Part shown: one piece after another, positions 32,612 through 43,374 of the stretch
Position numbering within the stretch: position 1 is the first letter of the stretch
Layout of the letters: every line of letters starts with the position of its first letter
NCBI GenBank assembly: GCA_012184525.1
Contig: WOFQ01000015.1
Span: forward strand, 1-64,000
From: Xenoacremonium recifei
Lineage: Eukaryota > Ascomycota > Sordariomycetes > Hypocreales > Nectriaceae
DNA length: 64,000 nt
Direction of reading: 5' to 3'
Made by a program: the position numbers and the translations under genes
Notes under the pieces: model-generated
The model's database searches: none
Seen by the model: only the letters and a program-made list of their open reading frames with translations
What the model was told of the DNA's origin: nothing

Positions 32612-34650
32612 TCAAATAAGGACAAACCTCTCCAACAAAGACCTTGCAAAGATGGCCATTATATTACCCTTGCCCTTAACCACTGCAGGAGACAGGAGCT
32701 GGAATTCGCCTTGAAGGGACCTCACCACGCTGGGCGAAGGCGCACCTGTGAACTTGACTACCTTGTCTCTAGGACATACGTGCCCGTGGGCATAACCCAA
32801 GAGTCCTGTATCCGTCGTGAACATCGATCTGTCTATCCAAAGCCCTCGGACAAGTCGATAGAGAGCACTCCCAGGCTGCAGCGAGAGCCACAGCTCTCTG
32901 TCGCATAACTCTTCTTGCCAAGTCTCTTGCGACAGGCTTCCCAAAAGGACCATGTCCAGCGCAGCATCAAAGTTACTCCCGATATAAGCGAGAACGTCGG
33001 GATTCCTGCGCTCGTCGTCTGGCCTGTTCATACACGATCTCCGTGCTCGATCAAAGATATACTGCTGGTTCTTGGAGCTGGCTCCTGTTGTGAAAATGCA
33101 ACGTAGGGCTTGGATTCCCGCCATGAATGCTTCCTCAGGCTGAGTTGGGGTGATTGTGAGTAATAAGCGGCAGAGCTGAACTTCAGACTTGCTATCATTT
33201 GCAGTTGACGCAAACACTTGCCGGAACATTTTCACGGTCTCTGATCCGTGCCTTCGTAATGCCAGTTCGTACTGCAAAGTGCCTCGAGGTGCAGCAAGGG
33301 CATCATTCTGGGCTTGTATCCTTTCCATGTCTTCGAAAACTCGATTCACATTTCCCAATGCCCGAGCAGTGAGTTCCAGTCTCTTGCAATCCATCGAGGG
33401 GTTAATCAGGAGAGTTTCCTGTTCAAGGGGTCCATCCCAATGAGAAGGAATGTCACGATCTCCAGGGTCTAGGGGAGTTTTGCCAAGCTCACTCAACTTA
33501 TCGTCCGACCATCTGTAATCATCACTCCAGTCAGGTACCCAAGACGGGAGGTCATCTCGCCGGTTTTCGCTCCAGACGTTGTCCAACACCCATAGAGACT
33601 GATCGCTTTGCATGATAGCAATGGCTCCTTGAGAATAGACCTCGGAAACTGTTTGCGTATAATCAGGGAGTGGTAAAGGCTTCCTTCCACTCAATGAAAG
33701 ACCATAAAGCGCAAAAATCTTGTCTTTTGGGTCTGTTGCATGTCTGATTCTCGAGTTGTGAACGAGCTTGGACAGGAACTCTGTCCCTTGCGCCGGAGCT
33801 GGGGCCGATGTCACCTCATCCATGAGATCTTCGAAATCTAAGCTTGCATGATAGCAGTTGGCAAAGTTCCGCATTCCCTTACTGGAGACGGAGAATGAAG
33901 CTTGAACCAGATTCAATGACTCGCAGAGCGACTTCCATTCCATAGATTGGTCTCCGCACAGCACGACTGCTGTCCTTGCGAGAAGAAGTTCCTGAAGAGT
34001 CCACATTCTCTCAAACCAAGTTCGACTTAGAAGACCCTCAATGATCTCTTGAGTGGGCGTATTCCATTTTTGATCTGTAAAGATATTAGTCCGAGAAGAG
34101 CTTCGTCCTTTGAAGGCGTCTCACCACACATAGTCATGAACTTTTGGCATATATCGTTTCTGACATCCTCCCATGTATCATCACGATATCCGTACAGACG
34201 TTTGAGATGTTGAAGCAGCGCTGTCGTCTTCTCGTCACTCTCGCCAAGCCAAATGAGGACATTATCATTGGACGAGTATATGTCGCCCATCATAGCGACC
34301 TGGGAGTTTCTCTCTTTTGTCCCTACATCTGTCTGATCGATACAGATGCTGTCAATCCAAAGAGTTCGTTGGGCGGAAGATCGTCTCAACTGCCTCAGGG
34401 CTGCATCGCAGTTTGCTGTGATTGGCAAGTAAGCTTTGCCGATGGCGATTGTATGCGTGGAACTTGGCGGGCCCCAAACATAAGACAACGCTTCGAATTG
34501 GCATGATGACCGGACTTGGGTTGTTCCATTACTTCTGATCTCACACATCTTCAATGTTCCGGATAGGGGTTCAGATTCGTCTGCTGCGGGGTCAAGATCC
34601 AAAAGCCTGGTCTGAGACTCATTGCTGAGGGGAGTGTGCTTGTAGATCAT
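32612..34650 (-). CDS. HET-domain (heterokaryon incompatibility) protein
   Basis: Two exons: 34650-34125 and 34074-32612, with a 50-nt intron (GTGAGA...TTACAG), giving 662 residues. The exon joint restores IIEGLLSRTWFERMWTLQELLLAR, which neither open frame has alone. The HET domain spans about residues 45-210: FEALSYVWGPP, LWIDSICIDQTD, ERNSQVAMMGDIYSSNDNVLIWLGE and the RMWTLQELLLAR motif. The remaining 450 residues have no recognised domain, as in most HET proteins. In fungi HET proteins trigger cell death after fusion of unlike individuals, often together with NLRs, but most family members are uncharacterised. It is divergent from an FAD monooxygenase. Both look accessory among housekeeping neighbours. 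Confidence 0.9.
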
Positions 34651-35495
34651 GATGGTTGAGAGTTTCCATCAGATCTGAACGATTGAGGATGCATGGCGAG
34701 AAACCGACAAATTTGGAGTCCTAGGGCATTGAGCTGAAAAGTGCAATCTGACAGCCTCGTTCTGCAGCCAATCCAGGGCGTCCACGTCGACCAGCTGAAA
34801 GAGGAGAGAGATCGCGCATTGTCCAGAAATTCCTAGGCGTAAAGAATCTCACTTGCAATGAATCCTTCCAGCATACAGCATCATGAGCCTCAATTACATT
34901 TATAGGAGAAGCAGTAAAAGTCAATTGCTTTCCGCTAACAAATTCCATGTGGTCTTCAAGCTAGCGTCAGGTCCAATTACAGCCACTGTAGTAGAGATTG
35001 CTCAGTGCTTCTTCCTTCACGACCAATTACATCGTCATAGACTTGTCTTCCCAATACTATGCCAAAAGTTCACTGACCTCACGACTCATGGTTCGTTTGA
35101 GACGGACTGTAATTGACATGGTCAATACCATACGCGATGAAGCCTAGCAGACTGTGCGAGAACCTAGTGTGAACTCGGCCAGTACTGCTTCTGGTCATTT
35201 TTGCGTGCTAATAGCAGCCCCTCGGGGAATTACAAGACCCCGAGCCTACGGCTCCTATGTCTCAACGAATTTGGACCCTTAAACCCCCCCGAACGGCCGC
35301 TTGTCCATCCCGAGACATTCACGACAGTGTCTTTTGCTGTGTAACAAGACTCTGTCAGCATTCAACATGGGAGCCTGCTTACAACTATATAAGGCGGGAG
35401 AGTCCAGCCACCAAAATGTGGTGACTCTCCTGTTCAGCAAGCCGCTTTAAGACTCCCTAAGCAACAACTACAAAACCACTTACAACGGCCTTACA
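34651..35495. other. Divergent promoter region, HET gene / FAD monooxygenase
   Basis: These 845 bases contain no gene. The left part is AT-richer. The right part carries a TATA box before the monooxygenase (listed separately). Confidence 0.6.
35386..35392 (+). promoter_or_regulatory. TATA box of the FAD monooxygenase gene
   Basis: TATATAA lies 104 bases before the start codon, in the sequence ctaTATAAggcgg. Strong TATA boxes in fungi are typical of inducible rather than constitutive genes, which would fit a catabolic or defence oxygenase. Confidence 0.6.
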
Positions 35496-37040
35496 ATGGC
35501 AAAGACTAAGCCTTACGATGTCATCATCTCCGGCGCAGGTCCCATTGGACTCTTCCTCGCATGCGAACTTGGTCTCGCCCGTGCTTCAGTTCTAGTGCTA
35601 GAGCGCGACTCCAAGCCCGAGTCTCCATGGAAGAGCGAACCGCTGGGCTTTCGCGGGTTGAACACGCCTTCGCTGGAGGCTTTCCACCGACGCGGCATGC
35701 TGGCTAAAGTGGCCGACATGGAGAAGCGCCCGTGGACATTACAGCCCAAACCAGGGTTCGAATATGGCGGCAACTTCGCGGGCAACATGCTCAATCTCAA
35801 CAAACTGGAAGTTTCACGTTGGAAGTACCGTCTTCCCGGCCCTGCCCTCGTGCCTGGTCCGACTTCGCTTGAGAAAGTTGAGACGGCGCTGACGGAGCGG
35901 GCTGAGAGTTTGGGCATCAAGATCCTCCGAGGCACCGGCGTCACTGGCATTACAGCCGAAGATGACGAGGGTGTTACGGTTGAGGCTGGAGACGCTCAAT
36001 CATTCCGTGGCCGATGGCTCGTAGGCTGCGACGGCGGCAAGAGTCTCATCCGCAAGCTTGCAAACTTCGATTTCGTCGGCACAGAAGCCAAGGTCACGGG
36101 CTTCATCGTCCAGTGCGAGCTGGACTATCCTGACCGACTGAAGAAAGGCTTCAATGCTACCCGTAACGGCATGTACATCAGAGGTTTACCTGGGGTTCTC
36201 TACCTACTCGACTTTGACAATGCTGCCTTCGACCGCACCACGACGCCCTCAAAGGAGCACCTTCAGGACGTGTTGAACCGCGTGACTGGCAAAGATGACG
36301 TGCAGATTGTCGAGGTGAAGCAAGCCGCGACCTTCACAGACCGCTGCAAGCAGACGAGCCAGTACCGCCGCGGCCGGATCCTTCTTGCTGGTGATGCGGC
36401 TCATATTCATTCCCCAATGGGCGCCCAGGGCCTGAATCTTGGGCTGGGCGATGCCATGAACCTAGGCTGGAAGCTGGCCGCAACGCTGCGTGAGGAGGCG
36501 TTGGGGGAGAAGGACTTTGCGCTGCTGGATTCATACGAGACTGAGCGCCATGCTTTTGGTGCGTGGGTGCTGGACTGGACGAGAGCTCAGATCCAGACAT
36601 TGCAGCCGGATCCTTTCGGCTATGCCATGCAGGCGCTCATTCGTGATCTCATCAACACGACTGACGGCACGAATCTGTTTCTCGACCGCGTTTGGGGTCT
36701 CTCACAGCGCTATCAACCCGATGATAATGATGCCCACCCGCTCGTGGGCTGCAGCGCTCCGGACTTCGAGCTGGCTGACGGTGAGAGATTGGGAGTTAAG
36801 ATGCAAGGAGGGCGCGGCTTGTTGGTCGACTTTCAACATGACAAGTCGTTGGAGGCACTCGTGGTTGGTGGAGAGTATGAGAGTCGTGTTGACTATCTGG
36901 CTACTGAGACGAAGGACCAGCTTGGTCTTGGTGCTCTGTTGATCAGACCTGATGGATTTGTCGCCTGGGCGGCTGAGGAGAATGGGAAGCCTGACAATGA
37001 TGCTGCAAAAGTTGCGCTGCAGCGATGGTTCAAGTACTGA
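35496..37040 (+). CDS. FAD-dependent aromatic-ring monooxygenase (PHBH-like)
   Basis: A 514-residue intronless class A flavoprotein monooxygenase. The N-terminal GxGxxG is in VIISGAGPIGLFLACELG and ends with the ribose-binding acid in VLVLERD. The DG motif is WLVGCDGGKSLIRK at about residue 180. The GD motif, RILLAGDAAHIHSPMGAQGL, is at about 296, followed by NLGLGDAMNLGWKLA. A C-terminal thioredoxin-like domain of the phenol hydroxylase / Rox type follows (CSAPDFELADGERL to the end). These enzymes hydroxylate aromatic substrates with NAD(P)H and oxygen. There is no secretion signal. The lack of introns and the strong TATA box set it apart from its neighbours. The substrate is unknown; no secondary-metabolite backbone gene is in the window. 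Confidence 0.9.
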   Translation: MAKTKPYDVIISGAGPIGLFLACELGLARASVLVLERDSKPESPWKSEPLGFRGLNTPSLEAFHRRGMLAKVADMEKRPWTLQPKPGFEYGGNFAGNMLNLNKLEVSRWKYRLPGPALVPGPTSLEKVETALTERAESLGIKILRGTGVTGITAEDDEGVTVEAGDAQSFRGRWLVGCDGGKSLIRKLANFDFVGTEAKVTGFIVQCELDYPDRLKKGFNATRNGMYIRGLPGVLYLLDFDNAAFDRTTTPSKEHLQDVLNRVTGKDDVQIVEVKQAATFTDRCKQTSQYRRGRILLAGDAAHIHSPMGAQGLNLGLGDAMNLGWKLAATLREEALGEKDFALLDSYETERHAFGAWVLDWTRAQIQTLQPDPFGYAMQALIRDLINTTDGTNLFLDRVWGLSQRYQPDDNDAHPLVGCSAPDFELADGERLGVKMQGGRGLLVDFQHDKSLEALVVGGEYESRVDYLATETKDQLGLGALLIRPDGFVAWAAEENGKPDNDAAKVALQRWFKY

Positions 37041-37671
37041 AGGGTAATATCTGGATTTCATAGGATAGTGACAACGAGAACTCAACTCATATTATTTCGT
37101 TGAATTGTCTCATTTGTATTAATTGATGGCCGTGGTATGTGCCATATAATGCAATAGCCGTTGGTCTGCTTGCGCTGTGTCGCTCACCAGCTCTCTAATT
37201 TAGTTTTCCATGAGTGCGAACTTGTCTTCTTCTTGTAACTGGAGTTCGCAGTTTTTAGCCACCCAGTTTAACTCTTGTCCAAGTTTTGGCCTCGGGTTTC
37301 TTTTCCACGCATTTTGGTAGACCTCTAATGCTCTAACTCCTTGGTAAACCCCGAAGTAAGCTCCCCAATAGCGGCACGGGAATTTTGCCGCGGCACCAAA
37401 TAGGCCGCCACCGTCTCTGACTGTCGAGCGCATGTGTGGCAGCCTTGTAGTGAGAAGCTTTTGAATGATGGAAGCTGGTACCAGTCGTCATCAGAGACGG
37501 TAAACCTCTTGGACCCGGCAATCGCTTCTCTTCGCGGCCAACGCGCTTCCAGAGGGATGGATGAGTGCAGTCATGATGCTGTTTTCCAGCTCATTCGCTG
37601 CTCCTGGAACAATGTCTGCTCCAGGATTTTATGTGTTGAATATCTTTTTGTCATCTCATATTTGACCCCTT
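37041..37671. other. Convergent 3' region, monooxygenase / Aurora kinase
   Basis: This 631-base spacer holds the 3' UTRs of the two converging genes. A doubtful small minus-strand ORF within it is listed separately. Confidence 0.5.
37200..37433 (-). CDS. Doubtful small ORF, 77 residues
   Basis: The frame has a varied amino-acid composition rather than low-complexity repeats: aromatic-rich CRYWGAYFGVYQGVRALEVY, then ELNWVAKNCELQLQEEDKF. There is no signal peptide, membrane segment or recognised domain. It lies between two convergent genes, where it would overlap their 3' UTRs. It may be a real small gene, a last exon, or chance. Confidence 0.25.
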   Translation of the reverse strand: MRSTVRDGGGLFGAAAKFPCRYWGAYFGVYQGVRALEVYQNAWKRNPRPKLGQELNWVAKNCELQLQEEDKFALMEN

Positions 37672-38750
37672 TCATCTACAATTCTTCAAGATCCAGGGGT
37701 GATTCTGCACTTCAGCAAGTGGGAGCCGTTTTGTTGAATCCAAGACCAGAAGCTACGAAAGTCAGCTTCGAGCCGAACGATCTCATCCAGGGGAATACAT
37801 ACCGAATGCACAAAGTCCTTAGCTTCAGCAGAGACGCTAGCCGGCAGAGGCTTCATGTCGCACTTGACGATCCTCCTCTGGGTCATCACTTGACTGTCCT
37901 CGAAAGGTGCCTCGCCTGCCAGGAACTCATAGGTCAAGACGCCCAGTGTCCACTGGTCCACGGCTTTGGAGTACTTGACCTTGGTCGAGGTCAACATCTC
38001 CGGAGGCAAGTAGTCGAGAGTCCCGCAGAGCGTGTCGCGACGGTTGCTCGGGGCGTGCACGCTGTATCCAAAGTCGGCCAGCTTAAGCTCTCCATGGATT
38101 CCAACTAGGATGTTTTCAGGCTTGATATCGCGGTGCATGATGTTCTTGCTGTGCAAGTAGTTCAGTGACTGGGCAACCTGTGCCGCGTACTTAGCGGCCT
38201 TCCTCTCGGGGAACCGTCTCTCTCGCCGCAGCGACTTGTACAGCTCGCCGCCACGCACAAACTCCAGGATCAGGAAGATGCGTCGCGAGTCGTGAAACCA
38301 GCCGTAGAATCCTACGACGCCAGGATGCCGCAAATTGCTGTGCACTTCGATCTCACGCCGCACGTGGACCTCTGCGCCTTCACGCCGGATCTCGCCCTTG
38401 TCCAGCACCTTGAGCGCGCAGACGAAGCCCGAGTCGCGATGTCGTGCAAGATACACACGGCCAAACTTGCCCTTTCCCAGGGGCTTTCCGATTTCGAACA
38501 TCCCAAGGTGCAAGTTGGGTGTCGCCTGGGGTATGGGTTTTGGCGAGATGCCCAATGTCGATGTGCGTTTGTGCAGTGGCTCGGCGTTCATCATCATGGC
38601 GGCTTTGTTGTTGTTGCTGCTGGGTCTGGCTGGCGGTGGCATGCGGTTCGGGCAGACCTCCTTAAGCAGTCGGGAGTTGCGCTGGGCATGGGCACGGCCA
38701 GCCTGCGTGTCTACTCTGATTACTGTCGACATGTTTTCGGGCTGAGTCAA
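37672..38750 (-). CDS. IPL1: Aurora kinase (Ipl1/Ark1)
   Basis: Two exons: 38750-37803 and 37752-37672, with a 50-nt intron (GTATGT...TCGTAG), giving 342 residues. The second exon supplies LLVLDSTKRLPLAEVQNHPW, the last kinase helices, which the unspliced frame lacks. Kinase features are GKPLGKGKFGRVYLA (glycine loop), ALKVLDKGEI (ATP-anchoring Lys), HRDIKPENILV, LADFGYSVHA, and CGTLDYLPPEML, the Aurora-specific activation-segment end. The T-loop reads NRRDTLCGT: the phosphorylated Thr is kept, while the residue before it, commonly Thr, is Asp. The N-terminus is short and basic. Ipl1 is the chromosomal passenger complex kinase that corrects chromosome attachment and promotes cytokinesis. Met7 is an alternative start. 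Confidence 0.93.
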
Positions 38751-41618
38751 GGGAGAGTGACAGCTTCGGAATGCAGTGAAGCTTCAGGTGAGGGCTGATC
38801 TTGAGAGCTCTCATTTAGTGAGCCGGTCGCTGGGGCAACCAGCGCCGTTTGGTCCCCAACTCCATTGAATACCAACACCAAACCTCCGTACCCTGCCCAG
38901 CCTCGAAATGGAAGACAGAGCTTCAGAAAGAGTTGAATCTTATCAGATGTCCCTTCTTTTCTTGAGCATGAGATACACCAGTCACAACGCATGGACAGCG
39001 GTGAGGAAGGGCAGGGAATGGCAGGGTAGCATGTGGAGTGAGTGAGTTGTAAGTCTCGACAGACCACCAATCACACATGCTGCAGGGTCCAACGAGGGAA
39101 GTCCAAAGATGATCCTCATGGCCCAGCTCGACTGTCACGAGTCCTTCATGAGCACAAATGTGTGCTTGCATCTGCTCCTGCATCCAGGATTCAGGTTATG
39201 CCGTCTTTGCAGAGTGAAGTGCATTATGAAAGTCACAATTGGCCTACCCTGGACTGAATAGGCAGTGCTTGCCGGGGACAAGACAGCGAACACGCGAGGC
39301 GAGGCGAGGCGAGGCGAGGCGCACCACCAGGGAAGGAGCGACCAGGCGCCTTACGCTAATCGAATTGAACCTCAATCTACGGAAGGCACATAAATAAGGC
39401 CAGAATCCAATCCTCCTCTTTTTTTCCTTCTTTCGCCTTCTTCCCAACTCGAGTATCCGAGATCCATCTCCGTCAGTGCCCATCCCGACTTGCCCATCTC
39501 GAGAAAGCGAGGCGGCATATGACTCGAGCGGTGACGAATGAAGGCAGCGACTCCCTCTCTCACAATCCTCCCTATTCCTTGCTCGACGATCCCCGACTCG
39601 AATCGTGTAATGCAGATACTCACTCAGGAAACACGATGCCTCTCGCTTCGTCATTCGATCCCTCCTGCTCCGAGTCAGCCGTCCGTCTGCGGCATCCCAC
39701 GCCTGCGCATCGCCATGAGGCCCGACTCGACGAGCTTGGGCATCAGAGGAGCGAGGGATGTGCCAAGAGAAGCGAGCGTCGCGCGGGAAATGCGTCGGTT
39801 TGAGGCCCTCTCCTGCCCATGTCTCGAGTGAGACGTGTGGTGGTATCATTCATCGGCAACGTTGCGGGCTTCAGGCAAGGCCGCATGAATGGAAGCGGAT
39901 GAATTGCTCGGCTATCCCTTATCGCCATCCGCGGCAGATCAAGAATTGTGTCCCAATGGAGGTGCTGCACACGCATTCTTCAGCTTCACCTTCGCATGAC
40001 GGGCTGGCCGAAGGCCCGGGTGATAGGGCCGACGCGGGCTCGAGAGGCGCTCATCCATACCGTGACCTCCAATCAGGAGACCATTTCGGGACGCAGTCTG
40101 CTCTGTCATGCCTCCTCGTTTCTAGTTGCCTCCTGTTTGGTGCCTAGGACGTGCCAAGGAGCAGAACAGGAGGAGTTCAGGTGCAGCCCGTGAAGTGGCC
40201 TTGCATCCGGCGGATGGCTCTCACAGCGTTGGCCCGAAGTCTCAGGTTCTCCGCAGGCCGTGGCTCGCGTACCCTGCTCACACTCGGACAGGCCCGGCTT
40301 TGCTGATCTGTGCCAGCTTGTCTCAAGATTGCCTAAGCATCCAGCCGGTCGAACAAGATGGTCCTCGCTGACAGCAGTAGGCTCGGGGTAATTCAGGACA
40401 GGGATTCTTGCTAATTAGTTGGAATATCCCGCACCTATTGAGCCTCTTAGACGGGGCTTTTGGGCTCATGCTCTCATACTGCTCTCATTACCAAGTTTGC
40501 TGACATTCCCAAACTGGCAGTCTTCGCCAACTGCAGATTAGATCACATCCTTGACTGAGCCCAAGGCCATCCTCTGCTCAAGCCGACACCCATGAAATAG
40601 GCCTGTTCCTGGCCTACAAGGTCTTGACCTCTCGCGTCGAGCCCGACCCAGCCCAAGTTATCAATCTCGCAACTTTCAGGTGTCTTTGCTAGCGCCAACA
40701 TCAGATCGACGGGCTAGACATCGAATCCGCGTTCATTGGGCTCGTCCTCGATCTTTGAGTCTCTGCCCCCCTTCGATCAGCAAGTCATCCCGTAGATGAA
40801 CGTTGTGGTGCTCCTCTACACCATCTCTTCAAGCACCACCACCCTTGTGAGGAGCTACCTAGAAAAGGTAGTTGGATCCCTACGCATGACGTTAGGCAGC
40901 ATGTTTTGGACGCGCTGAGGTGTCAGGAGACCTGTCCGGACACACAAAGATGGTGGGGAGCCGCCCCTCGACGGGCCGGGGTTGTTGTCGAAGCTGTGGT
41001 CGAAACAAGTCGCTCTATCGGCTGCAGGGCTCGGTCTCTACTGCCTAGGACGGGCAATACCGCTGGCCCGCGTGGCGCTCGCGTTCGCGGGACGGCACGA
41101 GAGGTGCTTAATCGCTGATGCAGTCCGGATAGTGTCCGTTCAAGGGTTCGGGAATGAACGTGGCACCCATCCCGACCTCACACCCACCATCCGCTGGACG
41201 GTGCCCAGTTGCTGTATGTCAACGTCATGCTGATACGGGGAGGCCAGGCGCCATGGATAGCCAGGAGTTTCATCGCGGAATTACACATCGGGTTCGCCGT
41301 TGGTCGAATTTGTGGATGCCGACCCCAGACTCGACAACCCCCAGGACTTCGGTGCGGCAAGACGCAGGCCATCCGCATACGCCACGACGGCCCAAGTTCA
41401 CCGGTTCCATTTTCGACCGGAGACTTGGGCACTGATACTTTGAGGCTCTTACGCTCGAGATGTGGGGAGGGCCGTGACGGCTCGGCATAAAATGCGCTGC
41501 TCGGCGCGGTGATCTGGTGGTGAGGTCCAGCTCAAAGCGCGACTACACCATCAGAAAGCCCCTGTCCCCTTCAGCTCTCCCTATACCAGACTAAGTGCTG
41601 CACGTCATACGGAAGGAG
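38751..41618. other. Gene-poor 2.9-kb stretch
   Basis: No intact gene is visible. Frames up to 201 codons exist because the sequence is GC-rich, and they look random. Stretches near 40.6-40.75 kb and 40.98-41.3 kb have protein-like frames (for example FLAYKVLTSRVEPDPAQVIN) interrupted by stops, so a decayed gene is possible. A five-copy GAGGC tandem at 39296-39320 is the only clear repeat. Confidence 0.5.
39296..39320. repeat. GAGGC pentanucleotide tandem, five copies
   Basis: Five exact GAGGC units in a row, preceded by GC and followed by GC. A simple microsatellite in non-coding DNA. Confidence 0.9.
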
Positions 41619-42694
41619 ATGTTTTCCAAACCGAGCTCGGTGCGTATTCTCAGCCTCCGTCTTCAGCCTCACACTAATGCCTGGTAGTCATCAAAGGGGT
41701 CGAAGAGGCCATCGTACGGTGGATCTAGCCACTCAAGCAAAGGGAAAGGCAGTCGTCCACCCTTTTCGGGCTCTGGCTCTCATGGGGGTGCGGCGCATAA
41801 CGTGAGCTTCTTGTTCATGGTAAATGAACTTTTCATCAACAACCCGGCGACGGATATGTGGCACAACCAATACCCCCCTGGAGACACAGACAACTATGTA
41901 GCCGAGGCGCCAAGCAAGGTGATGCGCTACCAGAACGGTATCGTGACAGAAGCTCATGGCTATCATTGGCTCGAGCGACCAGACGATCCCATCCCGAGAA
42001 GCCGATACCTCTGGCGCTGGAACCCGCAACAGAACGACTATATGGGGCCGGCCACAGAGTACCAGAAGTTTGCTGTCTTCTCTTGCAACCCATTACTGCC
42101 GATTGTGGTCTCTAGGACCGACCCCATGGTTGAGCCTTGTCGCAACACCTGGTTTCCTCTTCAATGCTACCACCCCCCAGACCAACCCGGACGCACTCAG
42201 ATCGCCTCCGAGGATACCGATCTGCCGCCCCAGGGCCCTGGACTTGTCCGCTTCACGGCAGCCCGGGACCCCAGTTGGATTCCAGGGCTGCTCCCACCGA
42301 CTTACAATCGACCAGGTAGCGTGTGGTCGCCGGGACCCTCGACAGGTCTCGGGGGCGAGCTCTCAATCATTCTTGCTCTCATGGCCTTCTCGGTGGCCCC
42401 TGATGAGCATGGCCTGAACCCGAGCAACATGTTCCTGGGCGATGGCATGACGGCCCGTTGGCAGGGAAATGCCTTCAGAGACCACGGCCGTGCGCCGCGG
42501 GGCAGTAAGTTGGAAACTCCTCCCTTCGCTTTTGTGGAAGCGTGACTGATTTCGAGGCTCTAGTTCCCGACCAGGCGGCTGAGCTTCCACGCGGTTTCCT
42601 GTCCATCGTCTTCCTCGATCCTGAATACCCTGAACTCTCGACTGCAGAAAGACTGGGCAATTTTGAGTGGAACTCGGCTGTCGTGAACGGTTGA
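41619..42694 (+). CDS. Unrecognised three-exon gene, 322 residues
   Basis: I do not recognise the protein. The gene model is supported by splice sites: exon 1 is 41619-41639 (MFSKPSS), then an intron of 48 nt (GTGCGT...TGGTAG), exon 2 is 41688-42504, then an intron of 59 nt (GTAAGT, CTGAT branch, CTCTAG), and exon 3 is 42564-42694. Both joints keep the frame. The N-terminal 45 residues are Ser/Gly/Lys-rich and look disordered. The rest is rich in Trp, Pro, Tyr and Asn, with segments such as FLFMVNELFINNPATDMWH, YLWRWNPQQNDYMGP and RGFLSIVFLDPEYPEL. There is no signal peptide and no certain membrane segment; GLGGELSIILALMAFSVA is a hydrophobic stretch. It lies alone beside a gene-poor stretch, which suggests a lineage-specific gene. 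Confidence 0.7.
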
Positions 42695-43374
42695 TATGTG
42701 TTGGCTGTGAAGTTGCTGCGCTCTTCGATGTGATATGAACCTGGTCTCCTTTGCTTGCTCGTTCCCTTCACTTTCATTGACGTTCTGTTGAGATGGACGT
42801 TTTTGCCATGCCCTGTGTGCTTTCCCAGTTTTAAGTTTGTGTCACGTTCTGATGCTTTGACTATGCGCCCCCTTTTTGGTTGTTTTGTTTGATCCTTGCT
42901 TTGCAAGTTTTCCTTCCAGCCCATTGAGACTTTTTTTACGACGCCTACGAAATACGCAACATCTCTTATATCATCTTTCTTTTGTGATTGCTCTTACTCA
43001 TTCACGGCAAAGGTTATATTCTTGGAAGAATGGTCCATCGGAATTTGACACTAGTGGCTTGCTACACGTTGGCTAAGCATGGTAGATGGCATATTCGGTC
43101 TTGGTCTATTATTGATATCATTTTGGCTTTTTGAAGTCCTGCTGTGCTCCTATAGCTTCCACCCCCTGTCCTTATCTTGCTGGCCCCTTACTCCAAGATT
43201 CGCTGAACCCGAAGCCCTTGACTCCTACATCTCGGGGTAAATATGAGGACCCTTCACGTGCGAAGAGCCATTTGCGTGATGACTGGCGCTGCCCGGTGTA
43301 ATTTCCCAGACGAGCCGTGTCGGTTTAGTATGTGAAAAGGAAAACGATGCTTTGGCTGGTGGCGGATGGGGCGC
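42695..43374. other. Convergent 3' region, orphan gene / APM1
   Basis: There is no gene in these 680 bases. The stretch has T-rich segments in its left half and must hold both 3' UTRs. Confidence 0.6.

Noticed and set aside
32612..34650. Two separate HET-like genes
   Set aside because: A 50-nt GT-AG intron joins both frames and restores the TWFERMWTLQELLLAR motif, so this is one gene.
39244..39849. 201-codon minus frame with Arg/Ser-rich sequence
   Set aside because: Includes the GAGGC tandem read as a repeat, has no domain, and looks like random GC-rich coding potential.
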